A DNA stretch of 8,311 nt from Planococcaceae bacterium UBA3378 (GTDB lineage Bacteria; Bacillota; Bacilli; Bacillales_A; Planococcaceae), in contig DEQA01000137.1 in assembly GCA_002359075.1 (NCBI GenBank), forward strand, positions 1-8,311, written 5' to 3'. Position 1 is the first letter of the stretch; each line of letters starts with the position of its first letter. The notes below the pieces were generated by a model that was not told the DNA's origin, did not search any database, and was given only the letters and a program-made list of their open reading frames with translations. Of this stretch, positions 1-7,153 are shown piece by piece. The position numbers and the translations under genes are program-made.

Positions 1-2034
1 AAAGTTCCTCATTTCGAGGAACGACCCGGACAATTTCTAATGATGGACTCTGTATGGGAGAGCTTGAATGACAAGAAAGAGTTAGTGATTGAAGCATCGA
101 CGGGAATCGGAAAGACACTGGCTTATCTTCTTCCGGTTTATCATTATGCCCGTAAATCCCGACAAAAGATAGGCATTAGTACATATACGTCTCATTTAAT
201 GGATCAGCTTATCCAAGAGGAGCTTCCCCGTTTAGAGCGTATTACAGGTGACAGAGTCCGGGTAGCGCTTTTAAAAGGCATGAGGCATTATGTGGATGTT
301 GCACGTTTTTCACAGCTTTATATGACCCAGGAAGACTCCTATGATGAAACATTAGTGATTCTGCAGGTGCTTGTCTGGCTTTCGAAAACAGAAACAGGCG
401 ACTTGGATGAATTGAATGTATCGGGCGGCGGACAGCTGTTTTTGGAGAAAATCAGGAAAACGGAAAACTCCCGTGTGATACAGCGGGAACTTGATTTTTA
501 TGAACGGGCTGTCGCCAAAGCAGAGCAATCGGATATTATTTTAACGAATCATGCGATGATGCTCGCAGACCTAGTGCGCCAAACGCCGTTATTCAAAGAG
601 ATCGGCGGATGGGTAATCGATGAAGCACATCAATTTATCCAGGCGGCAATTGCTCATGATGAAAAATTATTCTCCTTTAAAAGCTGGAAATATATTTTGG
701 GACAAATAGGATTGTATACAGATGATGCCCGGTTTGCCAAATTTCAGCGTGCGGCGTTAAAAACACACCGGGTTCCTTTACAAGTTATGCAGCGCCTGGA
801 AAAGAACTTTATGCAAATGATGACTAAATTTGATCAAGTAATGCAACACTTTATGCAGTTGCTTATGCAGAAGCTAAAATCATCTAGTAAGCGTGAAATG
901 AAAATGGCGTTTTTTTTAGACGAGCTTGCAATTGACCGAACACAATTCGAGCAATTTTCATCAGCTGTGCAGCGCTGGATTGATCTGGCTGAAGAAGTAG
1001 CAACACAATTTGAAAGCAGTGTGGATGATTTGGCGCCGGAGCATATTTATCTTCTCGATGAGTGGCGTTTTTGGATTCGTGAATACAAACTGGCCATTGC
1101 ACAGTGGGATGATGTGTTCCTGCGTTCAAATGACCACTACTCTACATGGGTGGAAGTCGACAAACGCAGTATGCCAAGCTCCATTCAGCTGATGAAAAAG
1201 CCGATTCAGGTAACCTCCATCATTGAACGGCTATTTCGCCATTACCGGAATCGTGTAGGGATTATCTGGACTTCAGGAACGATGACCGTTCCACACAATA
1301 GGCATTTCATTACCGATCAGCTAGGTATTTCAAGAGATGTGAAGTTAGAGGTGCTGCAGGCTCCTCCTTCGTATTTCAGTGGGGCGAAGGCTTTTGTTGT
1401 AACAGATATGCCTGATATTCAATCGGTCAGTCAATCAGATTACATTGAAGCAGTTGCCCATGCTGTCACGCAAACCGTTAGAACGACAGAAGGAAGATGT
1501 TTTGTGCTCTTTACTTCTCAGCAAATGCTGCGTGAAACAGTAGAGCTTATTCAGGAAAGCGGGCTGCTTGAAGATTATATGCTGTTCGCCCAAGGGGTTA
1601 CTGGGGGCAGTAGAATGCGCTTATTAAAAGCTTTCCAGAAATTCAGTCAATCCGTGCTTTTTGGAACAAATAGCTTTTGGGAAGGTGTCGATGTACCGGG
1701 TGACGGTCTCGCTTCTGTTATCGTTGTACGCCTGCCGTTTTCTTCACCGGATGAACCTACATTCCGTGCCAGAGCGGGGTACCTGCAGGCGAATGGGCAG
1801 AATTCCTTTGCAGAATTATCTCTTCCTGAAGCAATTTTACGTTTCAAACAAGGTTTTGGCCGTCTCATCCGTTCTTCGCAAGATAAAGGCGTCTTTATAG
1901 TGCTTGATCGCAGAATTGAAACAAAATCATATGGACCTGAGTTTATCCGGGCGCTGCCGCCGATTTCTGTACAAAAACTATCTCTAGCTACTATGGTATT
2001 GGAACTTGAAGATTGGTATAATAATGAACGATGA
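1..2034 (+). CDS. dinG: DinG-family ATP-dependent helicase/exonuclease, 5'-truncated by window edge
   Basis: The frame is open from base 1 to the TGA at 2032-2034 (677 residues visible). The ATG at 40 is internal: the upstream residues (FEERPGQ) form the Q-motif typical of DinG/XPD helicases. Visible superfamily 2 motifs are Walker A STGIGKT (residues 33-39), the DEAH box in VIDEAHQF (207-210), TSGTM (424-428), SFWEGVDVPG (from 558) and motif VI QGFGRLIR (617-624). In Bacillales the full protein is about 900 residues with an N-terminal DnaQ-like 3'-5' exonuclease domain, which would lie left of the window (inferred). No cysteine occurs between Walker A and DEAH, so the Fe-S cluster of E. coli DinG is absent. 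This resembles the S. aureus homologue, reported to act as a nuclease rather than a helicase. Its role is cytoplasmic nucleic-acid processing. It is the first gene seen of a + strand series running to asnS. Confidence 0.95.
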   Translation, partial: KVPHFEERPGQFLMMDSVWESLNDKKELVIEASTGIGKTLAYLLPVYHYARKSRQKIGISTYTSHLMDQLIQEELPRLERITGDRVRVALLKGMRHYVDVARFSQLYMTQEDSYDETLVILQVLVWLSKTETGDLDELNVSGGGQLFLEKIRKTENSRVIQRELDFYERAVAKAEQSDIILTNHAMMLADLVRQTPLFKEIGGWVIDEAHQFIQAAIAHDEKLFSFKSWKYILGQIGLYTDDARFAKFQRAALKTHRVPLQVMQRLEKNFMQMMTKFDQVMQHFMQLLMQKLKSSSKREMKMAFFLDELAIDRTQFEQFSSAVQRWIDLAEEVATQFESSVDDLAPEHIYLLDEWRFWIREYKLAIAQWDDVFLRSNDHYSTWVEVDKRSMPSSIQLMKKPIQVTSIIERLFRHYRNRVGIIWTSGTMTVPHNRHFITDQLGISRDVKLEVLQAPPSYFSGAKAFVVTDMPDIQSVSQSDYIEAVAHAVTQTVRTTEGRCFVLFTSQQMLRETVELIQESGLLEDYMLFAQGVTGGSRMRLLKAFQKFSQSVLFGTNSFWEGVDVPGDGLASVIVVRLPFSSPDEPTFRARAGYLQANGQNSFAELSLPEAILRFKQGFGRLIRSSQDKGVFIVLDRRIETKSYGPEFIRALPPISVQKLSLATMVLELEDWYNNER

Positions 2035-2113
2035 GGAAGGAAAGCAGGTAAGCAAGATGAAACGAATTCAGAAACAATATTCGGCAGCAGGACAAAAGAA
2101 GGTGACAGGATGA
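2024..2113 (+). other. Doubtful 29-codon ORF between dinG and ypmB
   Basis: This small ORF starts on an ATG that overlaps the dinG end in another frame. It encodes a polar, mostly basic peptide (MNDEEGKQVSKMKRIQKQYS...VTG), and its TGA overlaps the ypmB ATG as ATGA. That overlap is typical of translational coupling. However, the ATG at 2024 has no good ribosome binding site. An internal ATG at 2057 has a weak one (AGGTAA at 2046-2051) and would give 18 residues. It does not resemble YpmA, the roughly 55-residue protein encoded here in B. subtilis. It could be a coupling leader peptide or a chance ORF; chance is more likely. Confidence 0.15.
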
Positions 2114-2592
2114 GAAACTGGATCATTTTCGGCGTTATTTTCACCCTCTCGTTGGTACTTGTCATTACCTCTTTCGTACTCTGGAAAGCCGATGCACCAT
2201 TTAATGAGATGGAACAGCAGGCAGAGGACTTGGCCATCACTTCCAAGTCTCTAGCGGTTGTTTCGGACAGTTATGTCTATAATGGTAATAAGCCGTATAT
2301 TACGGTATTCGGAGTAGACGAATACGGTAAAGAAAAAGCAATCTTCGTTCCGATCAGTTTAGAAGAGGACTTGATTCAGGAAGTGTTTTTAAAGGACGGC
2401 ATTACAAAAGAACAAGCGTTATCTGTAGTAAGGAAGGAAAAGAATGTAAAAGAAATACTTCATGCAAAATTAGGCTATGAGGAAGCGGGCGCTGTATGGG
2501 AAATCAGTTATCTAAACGACGCCGATAAGCTAAACTATGTGTATATTTTGTTTGAAGACGGGCAATGGTGGAAACGCATATCGAATTTATAG
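2110..2592 (+). CDS. ypmB: YpmB, membrane-anchored PepSY-like (DUF5590) protein
   Basis: The protein has 160 residues, matching the roughly 160 of B. subtilis YpmB. A single N-terminal hydrophobic helix (about residues 4-25, preceded by MRN) predicts a membrane anchor. It is followed by a soluble extracellular domain of two PepSY-like modules: the first with YNGNKPYITVFGVDEYG (57-73), the second starting near GITKEQALSVV (97-107) and ending in the aromatic strand YVYILFEDGQWW. The start is supported by AGAAGGTGA at 2097-2105, close upstream of the ATG. The stop lies inside the ribosome binding region of aspB, suggesting co-transcription. The molecular function is unknown to me. PepSY modules are often linked to protease inhibition or envelope roles, but nothing here shows which applies. 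Confidence 0.88.
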   Translation: MRNWIIFGVIFTLSLVLVITSFVLWKADAPFNEMEQQAEDLAITSKSLAVVSDSYVYNGNKPYITVFGVDEYGKEKAIFVPISLEEDLIQEVFLKDGITKEQALSVVRKEKNVKEILHAKLGYEEAGAVWEISYLNDADKLNYVYILFEDGQWWKRISNL

Positions 2593-2598
2593 AGGAGA
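2591..2598 (+). promoter_or_regulatory. Ribosome binding site fixing the aspB start
   Basis: AGAGGAGA sits 8 nt before the ATG at 2607 and overlaps the ypmB stop codon (2590-2592). An in-frame ATG at 2565 lies inside the ypmB coding sequence, lacks such a site and would add 14 residues not expected for the family, so 2607 is the start. Confidence 0.85.
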
Positions 2599-2606
2599 CG
2601 ATTTCA

Positions 2607-3800
2607 ATGAAAGAATTATTAGCTAATCGAGTAAAAACTTTAACACCTTCTTCTACGTTGGCTATTACGGCGAAGGCCAAGGAGCTAAAAGAGCAGGGCA
2701 TCGACGTAATTGGTTTAGGAGCGGGTGAGCCGGACTTCAATACACCTCAAAATATTTTAGATGCGGCAGTAGAGTCGATGAACAAAGGTTTGACAAAATA
2801 TACACCAGCCGGGGGGCTGCCGGTATTAAAGCAGGCAATCATCGACAAACTTGCACGTGACAACCACCTTACATACAAAGCGAATGAGATCATGGTAGGC
2901 GTTGGGGCAAAGCATGTGTTATATACATTATTCCAAGTAATTCTCAACGAAGGCGATGAAGTCATTATTCCGATTCCTTACTGGGTATCTTATCCAGAGC
3001 AAGTAAAGCTGGCAGGCGGTGTACCGGTATATGTAGAAGGAACAGCAGAGCAGAGCTATAAAATTACTGCACAGCAATTGACAGAAGCCGTCACAGAAAA
3101 AACAAAAGCTGTCATCATCAATTCTCCTTCGAATCCTTCGGGTATGATCTATTCCCGTGAAGAGCTGGAAGCATTGGCAAAGGTGGCAGAGGAAAAAGAT
3201 ATTTTAATCATTTCAGATGAAATTTACGAAAAACTTGTTTACAATGGTGTGGAACATTTTTCTGTCGCTCAGATTTCTGAACAGATGAAGGCTCGTACAA
3301 TTGTTGTAAATGGCGTAGCGAAATCGCACTCTATGACAGGCTGGCGTATTGGCTATGCAGCCGGAGATGCAGACATTATCAAGGCGATGACTGACCTGGC
3401 ATCCCATTCCACTTCCAATGCAACAACAACTGCCCAATATGCGACAGTTGAAGCATATAATGGCCCGCAGACGGCAGTGGAAGAAATGCGTCAAGCATTC
3501 GAATCGCGTCTTGAGAAAATCTATCCGCAGCTTTCTGCGATCCCTGGTTTTAAAGTATTAAAGCCTCAAGGAGCATTTTACTTATTACCGGACGTTTCCG
3601 AAGCAGCTGCTAAAACAGGCTATGAATCAGTAGATGCATTTGCCAAAGCGCTGCTTGAAGAAGCGAATGTAGCGGTTATTCCGGGGTCTGGATTTGGTGC
3701 TGATGCAACAATTCGCCTATCTTATGCAACATCATTAGAATTACTAGAGGAAGCAGTACGTCGTATTGATACATTTGTAAAATCAAAATGGCAGGACTAA
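2607..3800 (+). CDS. aspB: Aspartate aminotransferase (class I, PLP-dependent)
   Basis: The protein has 397 residues, close to the 393 of B. subtilis AspB. It interconverts aspartate + 2-oxoglutarate and oxaloacetate + glutamate in the cytoplasm, using pyridoxal phosphate. Fold-type I landmarks are GLGAGEPDFNTP (36-47), YTPAGG (65-70), NSPSNPSG with N176 (172-179), SDEIYEKL with D204 and Y207, the Schiff-base lysine K239 in VAKSHSMTGWRIGY, and R370 in ATIRLSYATS, which binds the substrate alpha-carboxylate. K102 in GVGAKHVLYT appears to match the lysine that contacts the distal carboxylate in the Thermus-type (subgroup Ib) enzymes. The paralogues AlaT/PatA are similar, so the substrate call rests on overall likeness plus the conserved neighbours ypmB and asnS. 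The 29-nt gap to asnS implies co-transcription. Confidence 0.93.
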   Translation: MKELLANRVKTLTPSSTLAITAKAKELKEQGIDVIGLGAGEPDFNTPQNILDAAVESMNKGLTKYTPAGGLPVLKQAIIDKLARDNHLTYKANEIMVGVGAKHVLYTLFQVILNEGDEVIIPIPYWVSYPEQVKLAGGVPVYVEGTAEQSYKITAQQLTEAVTEKTKAVIINSPSNPSGMIYSREELEALAKVAEEKDILIISDEIYEKLVYNGVEHFSVAQISEQMKARTIVVNGVAKSHSMTGWRIGYAAGDADIIKAMTDLASHSTSNATTTAQYATVEAYNGPQTAVEEMRQAFESRLEKIYPQLSAIPGFKVLKPQGAFYLLPDVSEAAAKTGYESVDAFAKALLEEANVAVIPGSGFGADATIRLSYATSLELLEEAVRRIDTFVKSKWQD

Positions 3801-3829
3801 TAGCTGCTCTCTAATTTTGGAGGACTATT

Positions 3830-5125
3830 ATGAAGAAAATTATGATTAAGGACATGCCGTCATCTATCGGCGAAACAGTCAAAATAGGTGCCTGGCTGGC
3901 AAATAAACGTTCAAGCGGTAAGATTGCCTTCTTGCAGCTGCGTGACGGTTCTGGATTTGTGCAGGGCGTTGTCGTAAAAGAAGAGGTTGGAGAAGAGCTG
4001 TTTGCTGTAGCAAAAGGCATGACACAAGAAACATCTATGTATATTACAGGGGAAGTAAAAGCAGACGAGCGTTCAACATTCGGCTGCGAATTAAACGTGA
4101 CAGGCATTGAAGTTATTCATGCAGCGGAAGATTTCCCGATTACACCGAAAGAGCACGGCACTGAGTTCCTAATGGATAACCGTCATTTATGGCTGCGTTC
4201 CCGTAAGCAGCATGCCATCATGAAAATCCGTAATGAAATCATCCGGGCAACATATGAATTCTTTAATGACAATGGATTCATAAAAATGGACCCGCCTATC
4301 TTGACGGGTTCTGCACCGGAGGGTACTTCAGAGCTGTTCCACACAAAATACTTTGATGAGGATGCATACCTTTCACAATCAGGACAGCTGTACGTGGAAG
4401 CGGCTGCGATGGCATTAGGAAAAGTGTTCTCGTTCGGTCCAACATTCCGTGCTGAAAAATCAAAAACGCGCCGTCACTTAATCGAGTTTTGGATGATTGA
4501 GCCGGAAATGGCGTTTGTGGAGCATGAGGAAAGCCTGGAAGTGCAGGAGCAGTACGTAGAGCATATCGTGCAGTCCGTACTTAAAAATTGCAAGCTTGAT
4601 TTAGAACGCCTTGGCCGGGATACTTCAAAGCTTGAAAATATTAAGGCGCCGTTCCCTCGGATTTCATATGATGATGCTATTAAGTTTTTACATGAGCAAG
4701 GTTTTGATGATATCGAGTGGGGCGATGACTTTGGAGCACCGCATGAAACAGCAATTGCAAATGCGTACGATAAGCCGGTATTTATCACTTGTTACCCGGT
4801 AGGCATTAAGCCGTTCTACATGCAGCCGCATCCGGAGCGTGATGATGTAGTGTTATGTGCAGACTTAATTGCTCCAGAAGGCTATGGGGAAATCATCGGC
4901 GGTTCTGAACGTATCCATGATTATGACTTATTAAAATCCCGTCTGGAAGAACATAATCTTTCCATGGATGCTTATGCTTGGTACCTGGAGCTTCGTAAGC
5001 AAGGGTCCGTACCGCATTCAGGTTTTGGATTAGGTCTTGAACGTACGGTAGCATGGATTTCCGGTATAGAGCATATCCGTGAAGCGATTCCGTTCCCTCG
5101 TTTACTAAACCGTTTATATCCTTAA
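3830..5125 (+). CDS. asnS: Asparaginyl-tRNA synthetase
   Basis: The protein has 431 residues (B. subtilis AsnS 430) and charges tRNA-Asn with asparagine. An N-terminal OB-fold anticodon-binding domain (about 1-100, with VKIGAWLANKR and FLQLRDGSG) precedes a class IIb catalytic core. The core shows LMDNRHLWLRS (114-124), motif 2 with FRAEKSKTRRHLIEFW (206-221), and motif 3 GFGLGLERTVAWISG (398-412) with the ATP-contacting R405. The LIEFWMIEPEMAF stretch after motif 2 favours AsnRS over the related AspRS, as does the short length without an AspRS insertion domain. The start is fixed by TGGAGG at 3818-3823, 6 nt before the ATG. No T-box leader is present: only 29 nt separate it from aspB. A hairpin-rich intergenic region follows. 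Confidence 0.96.
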   Translation: MKKIMIKDMPSSIGETVKIGAWLANKRSSGKIAFLQLRDGSGFVQGVVVKEEVGEELFAVAKGMTQETSMYITGEVKADERSTFGCELNVTGIEVIHAAEDFPITPKEHGTEFLMDNRHLWLRSRKQHAIMKIRNEIIRATYEFFNDNGFIKMDPPILTGSAPEGTSELFHTKYFDEDAYLSQSGQLYVEAAAMALGKVFSFGPTFRAEKSKTRRHLIEFWMIEPEMAFVEHEESLEVQEQYVEHIVQSVLKNCKLDLERLGRDTSKLENIKAPFPRISYDDAIKFLHEQGFDDIEWGDDFGAPHETAIANAYDKPVFITCYPVGIKPFYMQPHPERDDVVLCADLIAPEGYGEIIGGSERIHDYDLLKSRLEEHNLSMDAYAWYLELRKQGSVPHSGFGLGLERTVAWISGIEHIREAIPFPRLLNRLYP

Positions 5126-5131
5126 GCGACC

Positions 5132-5151
5132 GAAGCAGTTAACATTGCTTC
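5132..5151. repeat. Small inverted repeat just downstream of asnS
   Basis: GAAGCA (5132-5137) and TGCTTC (5146-5151) are perfect complements; an inner G.U pair leaves a 6-nt loop. No T-run follows, so it is not a convincing terminator. It might stabilise the 3' end of the asnS mRNA, or be chance. Confidence 0.3.
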
Positions 5152-5152
5152 A

Positions 5153-5183
5153 TTGACATACTTGAATATGGCAGAGAAATAGT
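5153..5183 (+). promoter_or_regulatory. Weak candidate promoter for dnaD-nth-ypoC
   Basis: A perfect -35 hexamer TTGACA lies at 5153-5158. The best -10 match is AATAGT at 5178-5183 (4 of 6), but the 19-nt spacing is long and no extended -10 is present. It is the only promoter-like sequence I can find between asnS and dnaD. A transcript from it would carry a leader of roughly 100 nt containing the two hairpins that follow. Confidence 0.2.
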
Positions 5184-5197
5184 TAGTCGCCAACATG

Positions 5198-5228
5198 TGT
5201 CAAATAGGCTTCCTACGGCTATTTGATA
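5198..5228 (+). promoter_or_regulatory. Hairpin in the dnaD leader
   Basis: TCAAATAG (5200-5207) pairs perfectly with CTATTTGA (5219-5226) around an 11-nt loop. An outer G.U and U-A pair can extend it to 10 pairs. It is A/U-rich, and TAAAAAT rather than a T-run follows, so a terminator is unlikely on the + strand. Its position directly before the stronger hairpin at 5235-5269 makes a leader or mRNA-stability role possible. No match to a known riboswitch was recognised. Confidence 0.35.
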
Positions 5229-5234
5229 AAAATT

Positions 5235-5269
5235 GGAGAGTGTCCGAACAAAAATTTCGGGCACTCTCT
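5235..5269 (+). terminator. Probable rho-independent terminator after asnS (weak U-tract)
   Basis: Arms 5236-5248 (GAGAGTGTCCGAA) and 5256-5268 (TTCGGGCACTCTC) form a 13-bp stem with one G.U pair and a 7-nt loop. The stem is strong and typical of Bacillales terminators, but the tail (TATTCACTT) is only partly U. Read on the - strand the hairpin is followed by CCAATTTTTATC, a better T-run, though no - strand gene ends here. It probably ends the asnS transcript incompletely. The dnaD ribosome binding site starts about 13 nt after it, so no promoter fits between them. Confidence 0.55.
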
Positions 5270-5296
5270 ATTCACTTAAAGAAAGGAGTCACCTAA

Positions 5297-6007
5297 ATGA
5301 CGAAAGACTACAACCGACTCCGTTCGTGGATCCAGCAACGGCACGTTACTGTGCCTCATTTATTTTTTCAGCTGTACAAAGAATTAAACATAACAGACGA
5401 TGAAGCATTAATGATTATGCATCTATTAAGCTATTTTGAGGAAGGTATAGACTTTCCTACACCGCAGGATTTAGCGACTCGTACGCATTTTCAGCCAAAT
5501 GATATTTCCCTGAAAATGCAGCGCCTAATGCAAAAAGGCTTTTTAGAAATTACCCAGGGAATTGATACAAATGATAAACTCTTTGAAAAGTATTCCCTTT
5601 TTCCACTGTGGGAATGCATGCTGCAGCTGCTGGACAAAAAAGAACAGATGCATGCCGACCTGACAGTCAAAAATGAAGAGGGTGAGATCTATTCATTATT
5701 TGAGCAGGAATTCGGCCGTCTGCTATCGCCGATGGAGCTGGAAACAATCGGTATGTGGCTGGACAAAGATGGACATACGCCGGCGGTTATCAAAGCAGCA
5801 TTAAAAGAGGCAGTAGTAGCGGGGAAGGTATCCCTCCGTTATATTGATCGAATTTTGTTTGAATGGAAGAAGAAAAACATTACATCAATTCAACAGATTG
5901 AAAAACATGCGGAACAATTCCGCTCTCGCTCTGTGCAGCCGGTACAAACTCAGCCGGCAGCAGCATCGAATGAAATATTTTATAATTGGCTGGATGAGCG
6001 TGAATAG
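5297..6007 (+). CDS. dnaD: DnaD, replication initiation/restart primosomal protein
   Basis: The protein has 236 residues (B. subtilis DnaD 232). DnaD acts with DnaA, DnaB and the DnaI loader to place the replicative helicase at oriC and at PriA-dependent restart sites. The N-terminal winged-helix DDBH1 domain spans about 1-115 (VTVPHLFFQLYKEL, TPQDLATRTHFQPNDIS). The C-terminal DDBH2 domain spans about 130-200 and carries the DnaD/DnaB hallmark YxxxIxxxW as YIDRILFEW (182-190). A Gln/Ala-rich stretch (214-224) ends in a short conserved tail (FYNWLDERE). The start has AAAGGAG at 5282-5288, 8 nt before the ATG. Its stop overlaps the ribosome binding site of nth, so dnaD, nth and ypoC are surely one transcript. 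Confidence 0.95.
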   Translation: MTKDYNRLRSWIQQRHVTVPHLFFQLYKELNITDDEALMIMHLLSYFEEGIDFPTPQDLATRTHFQPNDISLKMQRLMQKGFLEITQGIDTNDKLFEKYSLFPLWECMLQLLDKKEQMHADLTVKNEEGEIYSLFEQEFGRLLSPMELETIGMWLDKDGHTPAVIKAALKEAVVAGKVSLRYIDRILFEWKKKNITSIQQIEKHAEQFRSRSVQPVQTQPAAASNEIFYNWLDERE

Positions 6008-6021
6008 GAGGAAACAAAGTG
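6006..6021 (+). promoter_or_regulatory. Ribosome binding site and GTG start of nth
   Basis: AGGAGG at 6006-6011 begins within the dnaD stop codon TAG (6005-6007) and lies 7 nt before GTG at 6019. The next in-frame ATG is at 6037, too far away for this site, so the GTG is the start. Confidence 0.85.
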
Positions 6022-6678
6022 CTAACGAAGGCAAAATGGCTTGAATTTCTTGATGTGATGGATGAGATGTTTCCGAATGCCCATTGTGAGCTTGTTCATG
6101 AAAATCCATTTGAGCTGACAATTGCTACATTGTTATCAGCGCAATGTACGGATGCCCTCGTTAACCGTGTCACCAAAGATTTATTCCAGAAATATAAAAC
6201 GCCGCAGGATTATTTGAATGTAGAGATCGAAGAGTTGCAAAACGATATTCGCTCTATAGGGCTCTATCGTAATAAGGCTAAAAATATACAATTGCTTTGC
6301 CAAAGACTGATTGATGAGTATAACGGTGAAATCCCAGCGAATCGGGAAGCTTTAGTGACATTGCCTGGTGTAGGACGTAAGACAGCAAATGTTGTGTTAT
6401 CTGTCGCATTTGATATTCCCGCGATGGCGGTTGATACGCACGTTGAGCGGATTACAAAAAGACTGGGATTATGCCGCTGGAAGGACTCAGTTTTAGAGGT
6501 GGAAGAAACAATTATGAAGAAAACACCGATTGAGCGCTGGAGCAGGGCCCATCATCAAATGATTTTCTTCGGACGCTATCATTGTAAGGCGCAAAATCCT
6601 CAGTGCCATATCTGTCCATTGCTATCAGATTGCAGGGAAGGACAGAAGCGATTGAAGAAAGGCTTGGTCAAATTATGA
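6019..6678 (+). CDS. nth: Endonuclease III (DNA glycosylase/AP lyase)
   Basis: The protein has 219 residues, as usual for the family. It removes oxidised pyrimidines and nicks the abasic site in base excision repair. Seen: LLSAQCTD (38-45), the helix-hairpin-helix LPGVGRKTANVVL with catalytic lysine K121, AVDTHVERI with catalytic aspartate D139, and a [4Fe-4S] cluster signature C189-x6-C196-x2-C199-x5-C205. All key residues are intact. MutY is excluded by the short length and by the helix-hairpin-helix lysine. Translation starts at GTG 6019. The gene follows dnaD by 11 nt and overlaps ypoC by 4 nt, the conserved dnaD-nth-ypoC arrangement of Bacillales. Why a repair glycosylase travels with a replication initiator is not evident from the sequence. 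Confidence 0.97.
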   Translation: MLTKAKWLEFLDVMDEMFPNAHCELVHENPFELTIATLLSAQCTDALVNRVTKDLFQKYKTPQDYLNVEIEELQNDIRSIGLYRNKAKNIQLLCQRLIDEYNGEIPANREALVTLPGVGRKTANVVLSVAFDIPAMAVDTHVERITKRLGLCRWKDSVLEVEETIMKKTPIERWSRAHHQMIFFGRYHCKAQNPQCHICPLLSDCREGQKRLKKGLVKL

Positions 6679-7016
6679 TAGAAGTTAAGCAGGAGGCAAT
6701 CTCAAAGGAAATCATTGATGAATGGTATGAGGAATGGGAGAAGCTTAGAGAGCAAATTCATGAAGCACATGAAGCTAGGAGTAAGGAAGCAGCTCTTTTG
6801 ATGGAGCAGGGCATTATGCATTATGAACAGCTGCTGCTCCGCTCAGCGACAGAGAAAGCAGTAATAGAGGATGACTTTGAACTGTATCCAATTAACGGGA
6901 AAGAGAGACTGGCGTTCATTAAGATGAAGCCTGGTCAATATGCCTGTTATCGTCAGCTTGATGAATTATTTAAGGAGACAAAAAAGCGCTGCGCGAGGCT
7001 CCGTTTTAAAAAATAG
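6675..7016 (+). CDS. ypoC: YpoC-family protein of unknown function
   Basis: The protein has 113 residues and no signal peptide or membrane segment. The N-terminal half is charged and helical (EIIDEWYEEWEKLREQIHEA), and could form a short coiled coil. The C-terminal half holds the stretch I recognise as YpoC-like: YPINGKERLAFIKMKPGQYACYRQLDEL, with a basic end (KKRCARLRFKK). The ATG at 6675 overlaps the nth stop as ATGA, indicating translational coupling. This explains the weak ribosome binding site (AAAGG at 6658-6662, rather far away). An in-frame ATG at 6603 would lie 75 nt inside nth and is less likely. It is the last gene before a strong terminator. Identification rests on position plus the C-terminal motif. 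I believe the B. subtilis protein is longer, but cannot confirm this here. Confidence 0.8.
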   Translation: MIEVKQEAISKEIIDEWYEEWEKLREQIHEAHEARSKEAALLMEQGIMHYEQLLLRSATEKAVIEDDFELYPINGKERLAFIKMKPGQYACYRQLDELFKETKKRCARLRFKK

Positions 7017-7075
7017 AACGACAACCGTTCGGCTTCTGCCATGCTTTTTATCATCTCATTGTCTGGAAAAATAAG

Positions 7076-7115
7076 AAAGCAGCCCGGAAAATTTCATTTC
7101 CGGGCTGCTTTTTTT
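7076..7115. terminator. Strong bidirectional terminator between ypoC and ponA
   Basis: Arms 7076-7090 (AAAGCAGCCCGGAAA) and 7097-7111 are perfectly complementary over 15 bp with a 6-nt loop (ATTTCA). On the + strand, seven T (7109-7115) follow the GC-rich stem and end the dnaD-nth-ypoC transcript 60 nt after the ypoC stop. On the - strand the hairpin is followed by CTTATTTTTCC, so it also ends ponA about 40 nt after its stop. One hairpin serves two convergent genes. Confidence 0.93.
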
Positions 7116-7153
7116 AACGGTCTTTATGATGAAATAGCACAATGTGGCTTGTT

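Noticed and set aside
40..42. ATG at 40 as the dinG start
   Set aside because: The frame stays open to base 1 and encodes the expected Q-motif upstream. No ribosome binding site precedes the ATG.
1647..2246. A 199-codon - strand ORF antisense to dinG and ypmB
   Set aside because: It is a shadow of two well-supported + strand genes, and the product has no recognisable domain.
2565..2606. An aspB start 14 codons upstream
   Set aside because: It lies inside ypmB without a ribosome binding site, whereas the ATG at 2607 has a strong one.
3801..3829. T-box or other riboswitch upstream of asnS
   Set aside because: The gap is only 29 nt and holds just the ribosome binding site.
6603..6674. A ypoC start 24 codons upstream
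   Set aside because: It would overlap the Fe-S cysteine-coding end of nth by 75 nt. The ATGA overlap at 6675 is the more usual geometry.
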